DNA of 64,000 nt from Stromatinia cepivora. Taxonomy: Eukaryota; Ascomycota; Leotiomycetes; Helotiales; Sclerotiniaceae. The position numbers and the translations under genes are program-made. Numbering within the stretch: the stretch's first letter is position 1; each line of letters begins with the position of its first letter. Positions 1 to 11,069 of the stretch are shown piece by piece. The stretch is from positions 124,001 through 188,000 of the forward strand of contig RCTD01000030.1 of NCBI GenBank assembly GCA_014898415.1, written 5' to 3'. The notes under the pieces are model-generated. The model saw nothing but the letters and a program-made list of their open reading frames with translations. It had not been told where the DNA came from and searched no databases.

Positions 1-447
1 CTTCTTCATCTTGCGTTTCGGGATCGCATCTCACAAACTCATGGAATAAGATAAAATATATTTAGATACACATTATCGGCAACTACAATTGAAAATATGT
101 CATATCTTCTCGAATTTCTGAAAGTTCCATGCACATCAATCTGGTGTTTCCATCTCCCTTTCACCTACGGATATATATCTCTGAAAGTTAGTGAGCCCCA
201 CCATCCAAAAAAAAAAGATCACTCCGCTCCCCATCCATCATTCAGCGCCGCAACCAAACCAAAACATGCTAATAAAAACAAAATAAAATTACATCAGCAG
301 AGCCACCCGCGATCCTTACCATTGCCATCCATATAATCAGCGTTCCCTACCCATCCCACTTCCCTCCCCCTCGAAATTCAAAAACCCACGCGCAACTCCC
401 CAATCCCATCCCCAAAATAAGAAAAATAAAAATAGAACAAAAAGTCT
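1..447. other. intergenic, no gene seen
   Basis: Ordinary-composition DNA with C-rich stretches (about 330-420) and A-runs. I see no open frame with coding character. It lies 3' of the tRNA gene on the opposite strand. Confidence 0.5.
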
Positions 448-560
448 TGGAGCGGCAGGGAGTCGAACCCTGGACTTCATCGAGCATTAGGTATCAAGAT
501 CTTTTGATGGGAAAGATTTGAAGTTGCAAACGAGGCACTCTACCACTGAGTTACAGCCCC
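448..560 (-). tRNA. tRNA-Ala (anticodon UGC) with intron
   Basis: Read on the minus strand, a cloverleaf can be built. The acceptor stem is GGGGCTG against CCGCTCC with discriminator A. The D arm is ACTC/GAGT, the anticodon loop is TTTGCA.., and the T arm is CAGGG-TTCGACT-CCCTG. The anticodon TGC reads alanine GCA codons, and the G3:U70 wobble pair, the classic alanine identity element, is present. A 41-base intron (about 484-524) sits in the canonical place, one base after the anticodon. Oddities: one mismatch in the acceptor stem (position 6:67) and one in the anticodon stem (28:42), so folding is slightly weak. The gene may still be functional. Confidence 0.88.
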
Positions 561-1717
561 TTAGTCAGTTAGGTTTAGTTGAATAATAAGGGTATATATT
601 TGAGGTTGAGTGGGGTAAGGTAAGGTTGGTTAGTGGGTGGGGGATGAAGCTTGGGTTTGGGGTAGATATAATTATAACTATACTTGCCTTATTTGCTCAA
701 CATGACCCTGGCCATTCACTATCTAACTAAAAAAGAATTATAAGAATAGCAAGAAGGGTGAGTGGGGAAATGAACACTGAATACGAGTAGATATTGGTTA
801 GAGGTGGTAGGAAATGGGATTAACGACGCTTTCTTAAATCATGTCGTACGTAACGGAGGGTCTTTTTTAAGGGAAGGAGAGATAATGTACTATATCCGAT
901 TCGCAGGCGAGAATACACTCCTACCGCTTCATTCTACAAGATTACATCTATTCCTCATTATCTCTTTCTAGTATATATATATATAATTATTATCCCACGA
1001 TCCTTTCCATTTCCATTTTCCTTTCTCCCCATGCCCCCATCCCAAATTAAAGTCCTATGGATTTTTCTTATATTTGTCTTTATTATGAGACAATTGTTAT
1101 TATGTTATAGTATCTTCTCGCATGTTCTATTCCGAAAACTATCGATGATGTGAGTTTCACGGTGGTGTAAATACATCAACCTGGTCATAAGTGTGAATAT
1201 CTAAGAAGTCATAGCCGTAGGCTGAAAGACAAAGTATACTTTTAATTACACTATTGCTGAACAATCCTGATTTGTCTTGTTGTACTCGCTGTGATTCTGT
1301 AAAGAAGCCTGAACTTCGGTCTTTGCTTAAGTAGGATAGAGGAGAAGTGTTATATCTTTGCTCTGTCTCTTGGATCAAGTTTGCATCCAGGGAATTTTTC
1401 GAATTGAGGTCTGAATTCTCTTCTTTATAATATCCTTACCCAATAACAAAACAGCCACTCAAAAATCCACGCTCTGCTTGAATAATGTACGGGAAACCTT
1501 GGTGAATTTGGCTGATATTTAGATTCATCAGTACATTCATACCCTTCAAACACCAAGTCCCCCGAATTCAGACACGGAGTGAAATTGTAACCATTCTGTC
1601 TTATTTGTCTTAATTCCTTCCAGCTGCATCGACACCATCGATTGCGAAGATATACGAATAGTGAGCCTACAAAATTATCGCCCTAGATATGCGTTCGGGA
1701 GAATTTGGAAATAGTCT
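561..1717. other. intergenic, no convincing gene
   Basis: Contains poly-purine stretches, a short TA microsatellite near 971-985 and only short frames (for example 1157-1378 minus) without recognisable domains. The left part is the 5' flank of the tRNA gene; the right part is the 3' flank of the BTB gene. Confidence 0.4.
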
Positions 1718-2698
1718 TCAAGTCTTGCATGAAGGGATCGATTCGTCCTTGCAGGTATCATCCTCACTGTTGAAATTCTTAGATTTTGGGATCGGATCTC
1801 GATTCTGCTGTGAAGACGCTTGAAGAGCTATTCCTTCATCCATCATCGAAGAGGTCTCTGGTATCTCATCATCCAACACCGTGAGAGTCTCGGAGTTTAT
1901 TATGACCGTCCTCGGACTTCTCTTAGCTGATCGCTTGATGCTACCCTCAGAGTACTCTTGGCTGCGTGATCTCTTTCCTAAAACTCCTCCACTTGAACTA
2001 TTCATTAAAACCCCTTCTAGATTTCGACTAGCAACGAAGCTATCAGAAATTTGAAATCGAGCACCTGTTCTAATGCATTTTTCGTTGCGAGCATGGATGT
2101 GAAATTCGCAGGTACGGAATGATCCACTAGAGAAAGATTTTGGCCATTGATGGAAATGATATGTGAGCTGAGCTCGGAAGATATCACATGCAAACTCGGG
2201 AACCTCTTGTGCTACTCTCAGCAATGTACATTCGCTTGAGCTTTTCAAAGCTGGAATCCCCCTTTCTAGACTTGGGCAGAGAGTCCAGCACGCAATTTTG
2301 ACAGCGACAAACCAACGTAGCTTTGATGAAGCGTTTGTCTTGTTATACAAACGTTTAATGTCCCATTTATATGGAGCGCCCGGCGTGATAAATAATAGAT
2401 CCATAATTTTATTTTGGAGCTGATTGACCTGGAATTTGACTGCAACATAGTATAGCTCGAGCAATAACAATGTATTGAGAATAGGAGAGCCTGGAGCGCA
2501 AATACTCTTATAAGTGAGAAAATGAATGAAGTTTCCAAAAACTTCACATTCCTCTTCCATGTAAAAATTGAGGTTCTTGTCCTCCTCGGACTGATTGTCG
2601 TAAATATTCCGAAAGTACGGGGAGGCTTTATATAAAATGTCAAAAAACATTTCATATATTACCCTGGCCTTCCCTACAAATATTACGGCGATTCTCAT
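1718..2698 (-). CDS. BTB/POZ domain protein
   Basis: The first ATG in the frame is at 2698 (sequence MRIAVIFVGK), giving about 326 residues. The frame is open to 2755 but begins there only with GTG. Residues 1-110 follow the BTB/POZ pattern: a beta strand ending in VGK, then SPYFRNIYDN, then F-x-FLTYKS, then a leucine-rich helix and a VKFQVNQLQNKIMDLLF helix where most BTB domains have the A-D/V-K helix. BTB domains are protein-protein interaction modules, often Cullin-3 adaptors, but no second domain shows the partner. The C-terminal half is low-complexity and Ser/Lys-rich with a basic patch (KRSAKRSPR), possibly a nuclear signal. An upstream exon around 2760-2890 on the minus strand (beginning MFTFTFIPLQ) is possible, but I cannot find a clean intron joining it. 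Confidence 0.6.
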   Translation of the reverse strand: MRIAVIFVGKARVIYEMFFDILYKASPYFRNIYDNQSEEDKNLNFYMEEECEVFGNFIHFLTYKSICAPGSPILNTLLLLELYYVAVKFQVNQLQNKIMDLLFITPGAPYKWDIKRLYNKTNASSKLRWFVAVKIACWTLCPSLERGIPALKSSSECTLLRVAQEVPEFACDIFRAQLTYHFHQWPKSFSSGSFRTCEFHIHARNEKCIRTGARFQISDSFVASRNLEGVLMNSSSGGVLGKRSRSQEYSEGSIKRSAKRSPRTVIINSETLTVLDDEIPETSSMMDEGIALQASSQQNRDPIPKSKNFNSEDDTCKDESIPSCKT

Positions 2699-3749
2699 CT
2701 CTAGCTCTCTGAGAAATGTTAGGGTCTGAGATTGGAAGTGGGAGGAGCATATCACTCAGGCTCTGGAGGTATTGCAGCAGACTCAAGCTCGTTTATGGAT
2801 AAGACTCTTCGAGCTCTAGGTTCATGTAACCGAGGGTGGATTGTAGGAGTTTGAGATGGGTTTATTTCCGACTGAAGTGGAATAAATGTAAATGTAAACA
2901 TTGTAAGACAATCTTGCGGGCTTCAAAAGATATTTCCAAGGTGTAAGCCTTGTATTGTCGTAGTAGAATATAATAATAGAACTGAAGTTTGAATCGAATA
3001 GTGAATCCTAAAAATAGAGGTTGAAGTATTACATCGTAGACATTTTACAATCCATAATCAAGTAGAATGGGAAATCGCACTCCTCTTAACCCATTCAGAA
3101 GGAAAGGAAGGGAAGTCTGAATTTGCTTTCGAGTTGCCAAATTTTATGCATTGACACCTTTGAGAGGTCATGATCCCAATGACACTGCTCAATTCTAGCG
3201 CTGGAAACCTAAAGCAGCAGCGAATGAGGCAATGGCACACTGCATACAGCAACTAGCTGAAGATGATATTTTCGACAATGAAAGCATTCAATTTGCAAGG
3301 TGCACTGTTTCTTTCTAAGCAAGACACGCAGATCACAAGTAAATGTCCAGCTCAAGTAATGAAGGAAGGGGGGAGATTACTACCAGTAGCCCTTCATGGA
3401 CCTTATATCAGAGCTGTCAGTGGACTTGATCTGGGATGTCTCCTGTGGTAACCTTATGTACTTGTTGCTTTGGAGTTACAAATGAAGTAGGTCTAGCATT
3501 CAATTGTTCACTGAGGGTGTATTCAATTATAGATGTGAATATTTAACAATTGAAAAAGGAGTCGCGCTCGTGTGATGTTGTTTTGTGAAGCTCAAGGACG
3601 GAAACATTTTCCTGCTTCATCGTTCGTAGATTTGTAATCTGTAACCTTGACCTTATGATAAGGCATCAACATTTTCTCAATTCGCCCAAATTCATGCGTT
3701 TACATCAACTTCAACAATCACTCCAAGTTCAACTCCCACAGTCCTCAAT
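2699..3749. other. intergenic between divergent genes
   Basis: Holds the upstream regions of the BTB gene (minus) and the uS14m gene (plus). Several short frames exist on both strands (3058-3252 minus, 3263-3451 plus) but none has a recognisable domain. A 48-residue minus-strand frame at about 2757-2905 could be a 5' exon of the BTB gene. Confidence 0.4.
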
Positions 3750-4348
3750 ATGTCTATGTTTCGAGCTAAAAAGCTCGACTTAGGATGCTTCATAAACATC
3801 AAAGTCATTCGTGACCATACCAAGCGGAAAGTGTTCGCTGAGTATGAGACTGAAAGGTACGTTCTTCTCTATCTAATCCTACCTTTCTCAATATTTGAAC
3901 CCTTCTTGCGCCTTCAGTCTATTGTCCACTATACCAAGTCATGAATATTCTTGTCCCTATTTGTCTCGGTCTATGCTGAAGCGCCAATGGCTGACATACA
4001 ATTTTTCTCAAAAATAGACAAGCCCTTCGCTACATAATTCGCAATCTCTCACTACCCCCCCGTGTTCGTTTTCAAGCACAACTGGAGTTGACACAAATGC
4101 ATTGTTATACAAGACCAACTCAAATCAGGAATAGATGTATTCTTGGGGGTAAGGGAAGAGGTATCTTGAGAGATTTCAAGATGTCGAGGGTATGTGCTCT
4201 TTTTATTATAACTTCAGGATGTAACGGGATGAAAGAATGGAAGTAGGATATGAGGGTTGTGCTGATCATATACCTGCGACTACAGTACAACTTCAGAATG
4301 AATGCTCTGTCGGGAGATTTACCAGGTGTCAAGAAGGCTAGTTGGTAA
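3750..4348 (+). CDS. MRP2: mitochondrial small-subunit ribosomal protein uS14m
   Basis: Three exons, about 3750-3856, 4018-4189 and 4286-4348, join in frame to give 113 residues; yeast Mrp2 has 115. Donors GTACGT and GTATGT and acceptors TAG and CAG fit. The start of exon 2 is placed by reading frame and could be off by a base. Exon 1 gives the N-terminal FINIKVIRDHTKR stretch. Exon 2 gives the family core ERQALRYIIRN, then LPPRVRFQAQLEL and TRPTQIRNRC. Exon 3 gives the conserved tail YNFRMNALSGDLPGVKKASW. uS14m sits in the head of the mitochondrial 30S-like subunit and touches rRNA. The second cysteine pair of zinc-type S14 is absent, as usual for the mitochondrial form. It is a nuclear housekeeping gene and appears intact. 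Confidence 0.93.
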
Positions 4349-5319
4349 AGAGTGGATATTCTGGCTGAAGGAATGATAGAGTGAGAGGAAACAAGAGATA
4401 TATGAACCTGCGAGCAAGCACCGAAGAGATCGAAAGCTACGAGCCCGATTACGAATGTACGATTGTAGGAAAACTCCAGGCATTTTTGATGTGTAACATG
4501 TACAGGCGTGGGGATGAAGCTTTCACTGGCACCACAGCGAATTCAGAGCTGGTAGGTGGGAAGAAATGAATAAAGAACAGAAGTACTCTATTTGTTGTAC
4601 CTGGAAGTCATATAAGACTCGGATTTCTACGCATCTCTGAATAGAGTTTTGTATGCCAAAACATTTGAAGTCGTGCAAAACATTATTTCTAAGCCAGGTT
4701 GTATGTAGGTAACCTGAATCTCAACCTTCAGTGGTTATACAGGATATAAGATATCTTCATATGTATGCAACGGCTGAAATTCAGTGATTCTAATAGGTAG
4801 CCATCATAAGAAGATTTATCATTGCCGACATCATTGATGTTGTTTTTCAAAGTACTATGATTTTTCAATTCTCTTCTCACCACCGCAGTTACCCGATTTA
4901 TTTTTATACATAGCCTTGCAGCAAACTTTCATTTCGGTCCTCTCTCTGCCACCCTTTTTCCTGCAAACACAAACAAATTCATTACACAAGCACCACCATC
5001 AATATGGTATAGAAATTAAGATGAGACTTCAAAGTTGAGCACTATCTAGGTAGTCTTTTCCAAAATTGGTTTGTGATATACAGATCCATTTTCTACACCG
5101 TTTCAACTTTGGTATTGAGTTTTACTTCATTCACTCAGTAAGTAGATTGACTTACTTTCCTCCATGACCCCTCTTTCTCGTGATTTTTAATATCTTCTCA
5201 ACTTCTTCTCAAAGCCATTTCCCCTCGACCCAATTCAATTCAACTCAACTCAACTCAAGTCAATCTAACCTGTTTGTGACGACTTTCAACTCCAAAATAT
5301 ACTTCAGCATAATATCAAC
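4349..5319. other. intergenic / 5' region of the Arb2-domain gene
   Basis: Contains no convincing gene. Just upstream of the next gene (about 5228-5265) there is a CAATTCAATTCAACTCAACT-type run, typical of fungal 5' leaders. A short ATG near 5004 followed by possible intron borders (GTATAG...CTAG) could mark a leader intron or a tiny gene, but I could not assemble a recognisable product. Confidence 0.35.
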
Positions 5320-6667
5320 ATGTTTCGTCGACTTCCATCAGGTCTTCCAAAAGATCCTAAATTTGAGCCCACTTTAGAAGGACTTGGGTATGTATTTCAT
5401 TCATCATTTCTATATCCATATACTCAAGCTTGCGAAGATTTATTAACTTATACTCAGATATTTCATCAATGAGAAAGATGAAATCCGCTCTATCGAAAAT
5501 CCAAAGGCTTACTTCAAGTTCTTCCTTACCAAAAATGATCGTTACAATCAACTTCAACGCGAAGCTATGAATCGTTTGTTCCCACTTCTTACCTACAGTA
5601 TTTCAATGAAACTAACAAAAAACTTAGATGCCATCCGCGATATAGTAATAGAACGCCTTCTCAACCTTGGCCTCAAAAAAGTTCTTCTCCCTCTTAATGT
5701 TACCGAAACTTCCCCTCACATCCACATCCTAACCTCATCCAACCTTTCCACTGCTTCTCGAGTCATCGTCCTATTCTATGAACCTAAGGATGATATCGGA
5801 GTTTTTGCTCATCGTGTCTTAGGTGGTGCAGGTGGGGTCAACGCTGGTTCTGCTGTCAATATGGTCAAATATATCCAAGAGAAGGGGGCATGTCCTGGAG
5901 AATCGGAGCCGCCAGCCATCATCCTCGCCAACATGGGTCAGATTTATTGGTACCGTCGAGGTCAAAAAGCTGTCACTTTGATGACCTGGTCGGCTTTACC
6001 TCAATCTAGTTGCGTTGAGAAAACCGTTCGCCTTGATGCTATCAAGAACACAGTACCTGGAAACCGAACCACGGATGAACATATTGATTATATATTCAAC
6101 CATGTCATTGGAGAGCTTATTCCAAAGGTAGCCAAAATTGATGTGATTGGGGTTTCTGAAGGTGCCATGGGTGTATCTCGTTTCTTGGACAACTTAGAAA
6201 ATTGGAAAAAATGGGGATCTCGCATGCAAGCCTTCGCAGCTCTAGCCACATGGTGGCATTCCATTGATTACAAGAATCCTCTTTTCCTCGAATGGTTAGA
6301 AGCCCGTGGTCGTGTCTACTTGAACTCTCCCGAAGCCGAAGGTACCTACCTCGCAGGTCCTGGTGGTAGTCGATGTGTCACGGCATTTGGAAGTCCGGTC
6401 TTCAGTTTGGGTGAAGCTTATTATACAGAATGCCTCTTGCCCAAAGGTTATCACACTGTGATTGACTTCTTTCATGAGGTTGCGGATTGGGACAGTCAAG
6501 GTGGAGAGTATGTGAATCCAACCTTTGTGAGGATAGATGATGGTGAAGAAAGCTGCGAAGACATGGGATTTGGGGATGAGGGATTTGGTGATGAAGAAAG
6601 ACAGGATGGAGTTGAGCTGAAAATCGAGAAAGGGGAAGGTGGTGATAGGAAAGAAGTCGAGGAGTAG
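5320..6667 (+). CDS. Arb2-domain protein
   Basis: Three exons (5320-5387, 5458-5573, 5628-6667) give 407 residues. Intron 2 (54 bases, a multiple of three, so the frame reads through it) has a GTTTGT donor, a canonical CTAAC branch point and a TTAG acceptor, so I treat it as spliced. The start ATG at 5320 gives MFRRLPSGLPKDPKFEPTLE. The middle has the Arb2 alpha/beta-hydrolase-like fold: RVIVLFYEPKDDIGVFAHR, VNMVKYIQ, PAIILANMGQIYW and IDVIGVSEGAMGVSRFL, which resembles a nucleophile elbow (G-V-S-E-G). In fission yeast Arb2 is part of the Argonaute siRNA chaperone complex needed for heterochromatin; FAM172A is an animal relative. The last 50 residues are very acidic and low-complexity. The exact role here is unknown. 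The gene ends about 400 bases from a heavily RIP-mutated transposon block. Confidence 0.78.
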
Positions 6668-7070
6668 TGATACCCAAACAGGTCCAGCTTGAGAAGGAAA
6701 ATTTCATTGATCCTTTGCGAACTGGACTTTCAACGAAATGGTATGGCATGGGGGATATTTTTAGTACAACTGCAAAAAGAAACCATGCCACTATGCAGAA
6801 CGAGCCACGCCTATTTGATTCTGAGAGGATTGGCTTAATGGTGTGGTTTCAAGCAGTTAAAGTTAATGGTTCATTTGCGGCGAGATACCAGTTGTGATCT
6901 AAAACGTCGTAATGGTAAAAAAATATAAAGAAACGTCCTCCATGACTACATGATATCTTCACCAGCTTCTGAACGACTCTGGAATTTTTCCTTTGGCCCT
7001 TTAGTATAAAGGGAATTCTCTTGCCTACTCTTCCACTTTTGAGAGAGATGATGAACCATTGATATATTAG
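6668..7070 (+). other. 3' flank of the Arb2 gene, ending in the O target site
   Basis: Normal-composition 3' region without a separate gene. The last five bases, ATTAG (7066-7070), are one copy of the target duplication of element O. The other copy is at 35902-35906. Confidence 0.6.
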
Positions 7071-7256
7071 TGTTGGAACACATGACTGACGAAACACGTG
7101 ATACCATCATGTATTTCCCTTACATTGTAAGTGGGATGGCAGCGTCTATATAGATTAGTAGAATTCTGTTATAAAAAGGGATTAGATAGAATAATAGAAT
7201 TATCTTTATTTTATATATGTTTTGTGTATATACCTTTTTACAAAGTCTGTTCAATA
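7071..7256 (+). repeat. O 5' LTR
   Basis: Aligns without gaps to 35716-35901; differences are transitions. The first ~100 bases (TGTTGGAACACATGACTGAC...) keep their C and G, while the last part has lost them (TATATATG here against TATACACG in the other LTR). It ends ...TTCAATA, from an ancestral CAACA end. Confidence 0.93.
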
Positions 7257-7739
7257 CTGATTAATGATTGATAAAATTCAATTACAGAATGATAAGATCA
7301 AATTTAATAAGAAAAGATATCTTTTAAAAAGATGAATAAGATTATATTAGATTAAGTTTATATATAATTTATATAGAAGAATTAGAATATTATATTCTCT
7401 ATACTATTTTCTTCGAAATATATATTAAGAAGAGATCTTTGATTATAATTGATTTCTTCAGGATAATTTGATTTTATATCGATTTTATCTGTATCTATTA
7501 TACTCTTGTATATGCTATACAATAAATCTATTCGATATAATACAATATTGAATTATAATATTTAATATAATTTTTCTAATCCCCGAATTACTTTTGTATA
7601 AAGTGGATACTGAATTTTGGGGGAAACAATTGAATCCAAACTCAGAATTCATTGAATCCCAAATAAATACCGATATAATTATATAGTTCGTCAATTCGCA
7701 ATTCAAAAGGTATAAAGAGCAAAAACTATAAAAAGAATT

Positions 7740-9170
7740 TCAAGAGTAGTATAAAGGCTGGACGGATGCTATATTCAAAATCGTATATCACAAAGTTTTC
7801 AAATTCGTATGAATTCAATTCATTTTGTATGGTTTTCAGATTCGATAAACAAAAGGGAGCAATAGTTATATAAAAATATTTGTTGAATTTATCTCGAAAG
7901 ATAAATCAAACGAATATACAAAAGAAATTCAAGAAAAAATAGATCGATTAAAAGAAGAATATATAGATATATATGAAATCATTGTATTGAAGAAATCGAT
8001 CAAAATTCAAGCTTCATTTATATTAAAGCTTTCTGAGCAAATACAATAAGATAAACAATAGTAACGAAATCAAAGCCAATTCCTTTCTGATTTTATAATA
8101 CTAGATCGTATAATAAGGCAGAATATATTTTATATAGTATATAGACGAAACCTTTTTCCAAATCTTATAAAAGTGTATAATAACAATGAATTCAAATATA
8201 GTGGCGGGGAGTACAATTTTCTGAATAAGAAATTGCAGATATTCTACGAACTTTGTTGCAAAGTCGGAATTCATCCAAATGAATACGAAATAGTATTTTC
8301 GATAATACTTCAAGGTTCTATATTATCATTCTATTTCGACAAAATTAACAATAGAAAATTGAAATTCGAAGAAATGATTACATTTATAAAAACACATTTT
8401 GAAATAAAAGAAAAACACCAGAAATATCTCATTGAATAATATAATACAATATTTCTATAGATCATACGAAAGTACCCTAACAAATCATTTTCGGAATAAT
8501 TAAAAAAGCTTTTCGATATACTTCGTATATTGTAATATAGATTGATAGATTTATATCAATCAGAATTAATGTTAAAAGATTAGATTATAAATATTTGTTA
8601 CGATGTTCTTGAATATAATTTCGTTTTGTTATGTTCTATTACGATATATGAAAGCTTTTATATTGATCTTCGAAATACTATTGGTCAAATTGAAAGAATA
8701 TAATCAACGAATACTTATATCGCAAATTCGATGATTAATAATCTATCAGGCATAGAAATACACTGAACGAATCATATATATGGTAATCGAGGTTCATATA
8801 GAAATCGAGGATAATATAGAGTTCGATCAAAAGACAGATTCATTTCCTTTCGCTTATATTCATCAGCAAATTCATCAAAAAGACTTCAATACTCTCAAAC
8901 ACCATTATATACATCAATTCAGAAATGCTTTGTATGCAAACAATCAGGATACTGATCAACAAATCATATGAAAAAAAAACAAAAAATGAAATTCAATCAA
9001 TATATAATAGAACAAAAAATAAATGAAGAAATATTCGAACAATATTTTTTGAAATATAAAGATGCATTCAAATCGCAATACGAAAAGAACGAAATATCAA
9101 AAGAAAACAACACTTTCGAATATCCTCAAATTGAATCTTCAAACAATCAAATGATTTAATTCAAGATACA
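7740..9170 (+). pseudogene. O gag remnant
   Basis: RIP-broken gag-like region. The best-preserved piece (8173-8439) reads KLQIFYELCCKVGIHPNEYE and then an F-x-EMITFIKTHFE stretch, resembling the gag segment found upstream of the protease in fungal copia polyproteins. Further pieces lie at 8780-8971 and 8968-9159. No zinc knuckle is readable. Boundaries are approximate. Confidence 0.6.
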
Positions 9171-9229
9171 TTTTACTGAAATAGATTCTATTAATAAAGT
9201 ATACATTGCAAAACTATTAAAGAGATAAT

Positions 9230-10600
9230 TATTGATGTATATATACCTACAAAATGATCAATTCAATCAATTGTACGAAAAGTACGAAAAAAGCGATAAC
9301 CCAAATAAAGTTTTCCAATTTCAAAATCGATATTCAACAGATGTATTTCAAGGTATCATTCCAGATACAGGTGCATTAGGAGTATCAACAGCAGGGGAAT
9401 TTCAGGTGCAGGCATTAGAAAGAGAAAAAGGCATCTTATATATAAAAGGTACTGAATACAATATCAAATTCGGAAAAGGAATTGTATAATTGCAAAGAGA
9501 TATCACTGTCCAAATATCAATTGGAATCATTATGTTTTTCATCATATTAATAAATACTTTATTTCTTATATGTATATAGGATATAAATCGCTTATATATT
9601 ACGTTCGATAATATATCAAATATATTAAAGTAAGATGATAAGATTATTCTTATTATACAAAAATGGGGATATTCTTTTATACTTTTTGATTAAATAAAAA
9701 AGATGGTAATATATTATCATTTGATAGAAATTAAACTTCGATAAATACATCGAAGATTCGGGTATCTTTTTGTACAAAAACTTATCAATATACTCAATTG
9801 TATAGGGTATACGGATATTGATTTTCAAATGATCGAGAAACTCAATAAAGTGTATAAACATTGTTAGCTTTATACAAAATCCCCAGGATGTTTCAAATTC
9901 ATAATAAAAGATGATATCGAATTCAATTATTCAATTATTTTAGATATATTCTATATTAAAGGAAAATCTGTTCTTTATATCATTGATGAAGCTATTATAT
10001 ATAATACTATTATATTTGTATGAAATATAAGTACAAAGACAATTTGGAATATAATTCGGAAATGCTGGATCGATATATATCTTGATCCATCAAATTATAT
10101 ATCTTATGATACAGGTACGAATTTTATATCGATCGAATTTCAACAAAAGGCGAAAGCTCTTTAAATCGATATTCACGAAATCTTTATAAAAGTTTATAAT
10201 ACAATTGGTAAAGTTGAGAAATTTTATATACTTATATAACAATCATACGAAATATTCAAGGAAGAATTAAAAGACAAGAACTTCGAAAAAGAAGTTATTT
10301 TATAGATAGCAATCAAAGCAATGAATAATATTGTAGGATTAAACAATCTTATCCCAATTCTTTTTGTATATAAAATATATCTCCGAATAACCTTGTATAA
10401 TCTATTTTTTTAATCAATTATAAAACGAATATAGATATATCAATAGGTAATGAAAAAGATTCGAGAAATTCAAGCAAAGTATATAATACAAGATTCATTT
10501 GATATTAGAAATAGCTTAGATATATATAAAACATTAAAATTATCTTTGAATTCATTAATACGAGTATAAAGAGAAAAGAAAGGATGAACGGAATCCTATA
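9230..10600 (+). pseudogene. O protease and integrase remnant
   Basis: The protease is marked by FQGIIPDTGALGVSTAGEFQ at about 9340-9400, with the aspartic DTG active site, followed by KFGKGIV. From about 9735 an integrase follows: a pre-integrase stretch around RRFGYLFVQKLI with a later C-x2-C (reading KHC), then FKFIIKDDIEFNYSIILDIF and a YDTGTNFIS segment, which fits the second catalytic Asp region of rve integrases. Interruptions are stop codons in place of Gln, Trp or Arg codons. 10600-11070 is a variable linker between integrase and RT. Confidence 0.7.
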
Positions 10601-11069
10601 GATTGATTATAATTACGAATCAAAACTGTATAGTTGATCTTCTTTATAGTTCTATAGAATTTCGTATAACAATTGTTAAACCATTTTATAAGGATATATA
10701 CGAAAAACCATTCCCAATAGAAAATTCATTTCTGGTGATCTTCTCAAATCTAGAAAATCTGTTATTTCCAGAGAACTCATTATCTTTAATGATCCTTTTT
10801 ATTCCTTCAAATCAAGATCAAGAGATAAGTAAATCTGAAAGGAGATATATACGATTTAATATCAAGAAAGAAAAAATAGCTAATCTTATATTTCGTATAT
10901 TGATACAAATCGAAATCTTTAGAATATCATTTTCACAAAAGGTATAAGAAACAAATAATGAATATAATCAATTAATTATTGCAATTCGAAATAATTAAGA
11001 TCTATTAGAAATATTCATTACAAAAAAGAAGCAAGAAATATTGGATCTTACAATTGATTTTTATACAAA

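Noticed and set aside
1157..1378. 73-codon minus frame
   Set aside because: No recognisable product and no flanking exon signals.
5004..5140. Possible tiny gene or leader exon before the Arb2 gene (ATG-GTATAG...CTAG)
   Set aside because: Intron borders could be drawn, but the joined product stops after a few codons or needs a 15-base intron.
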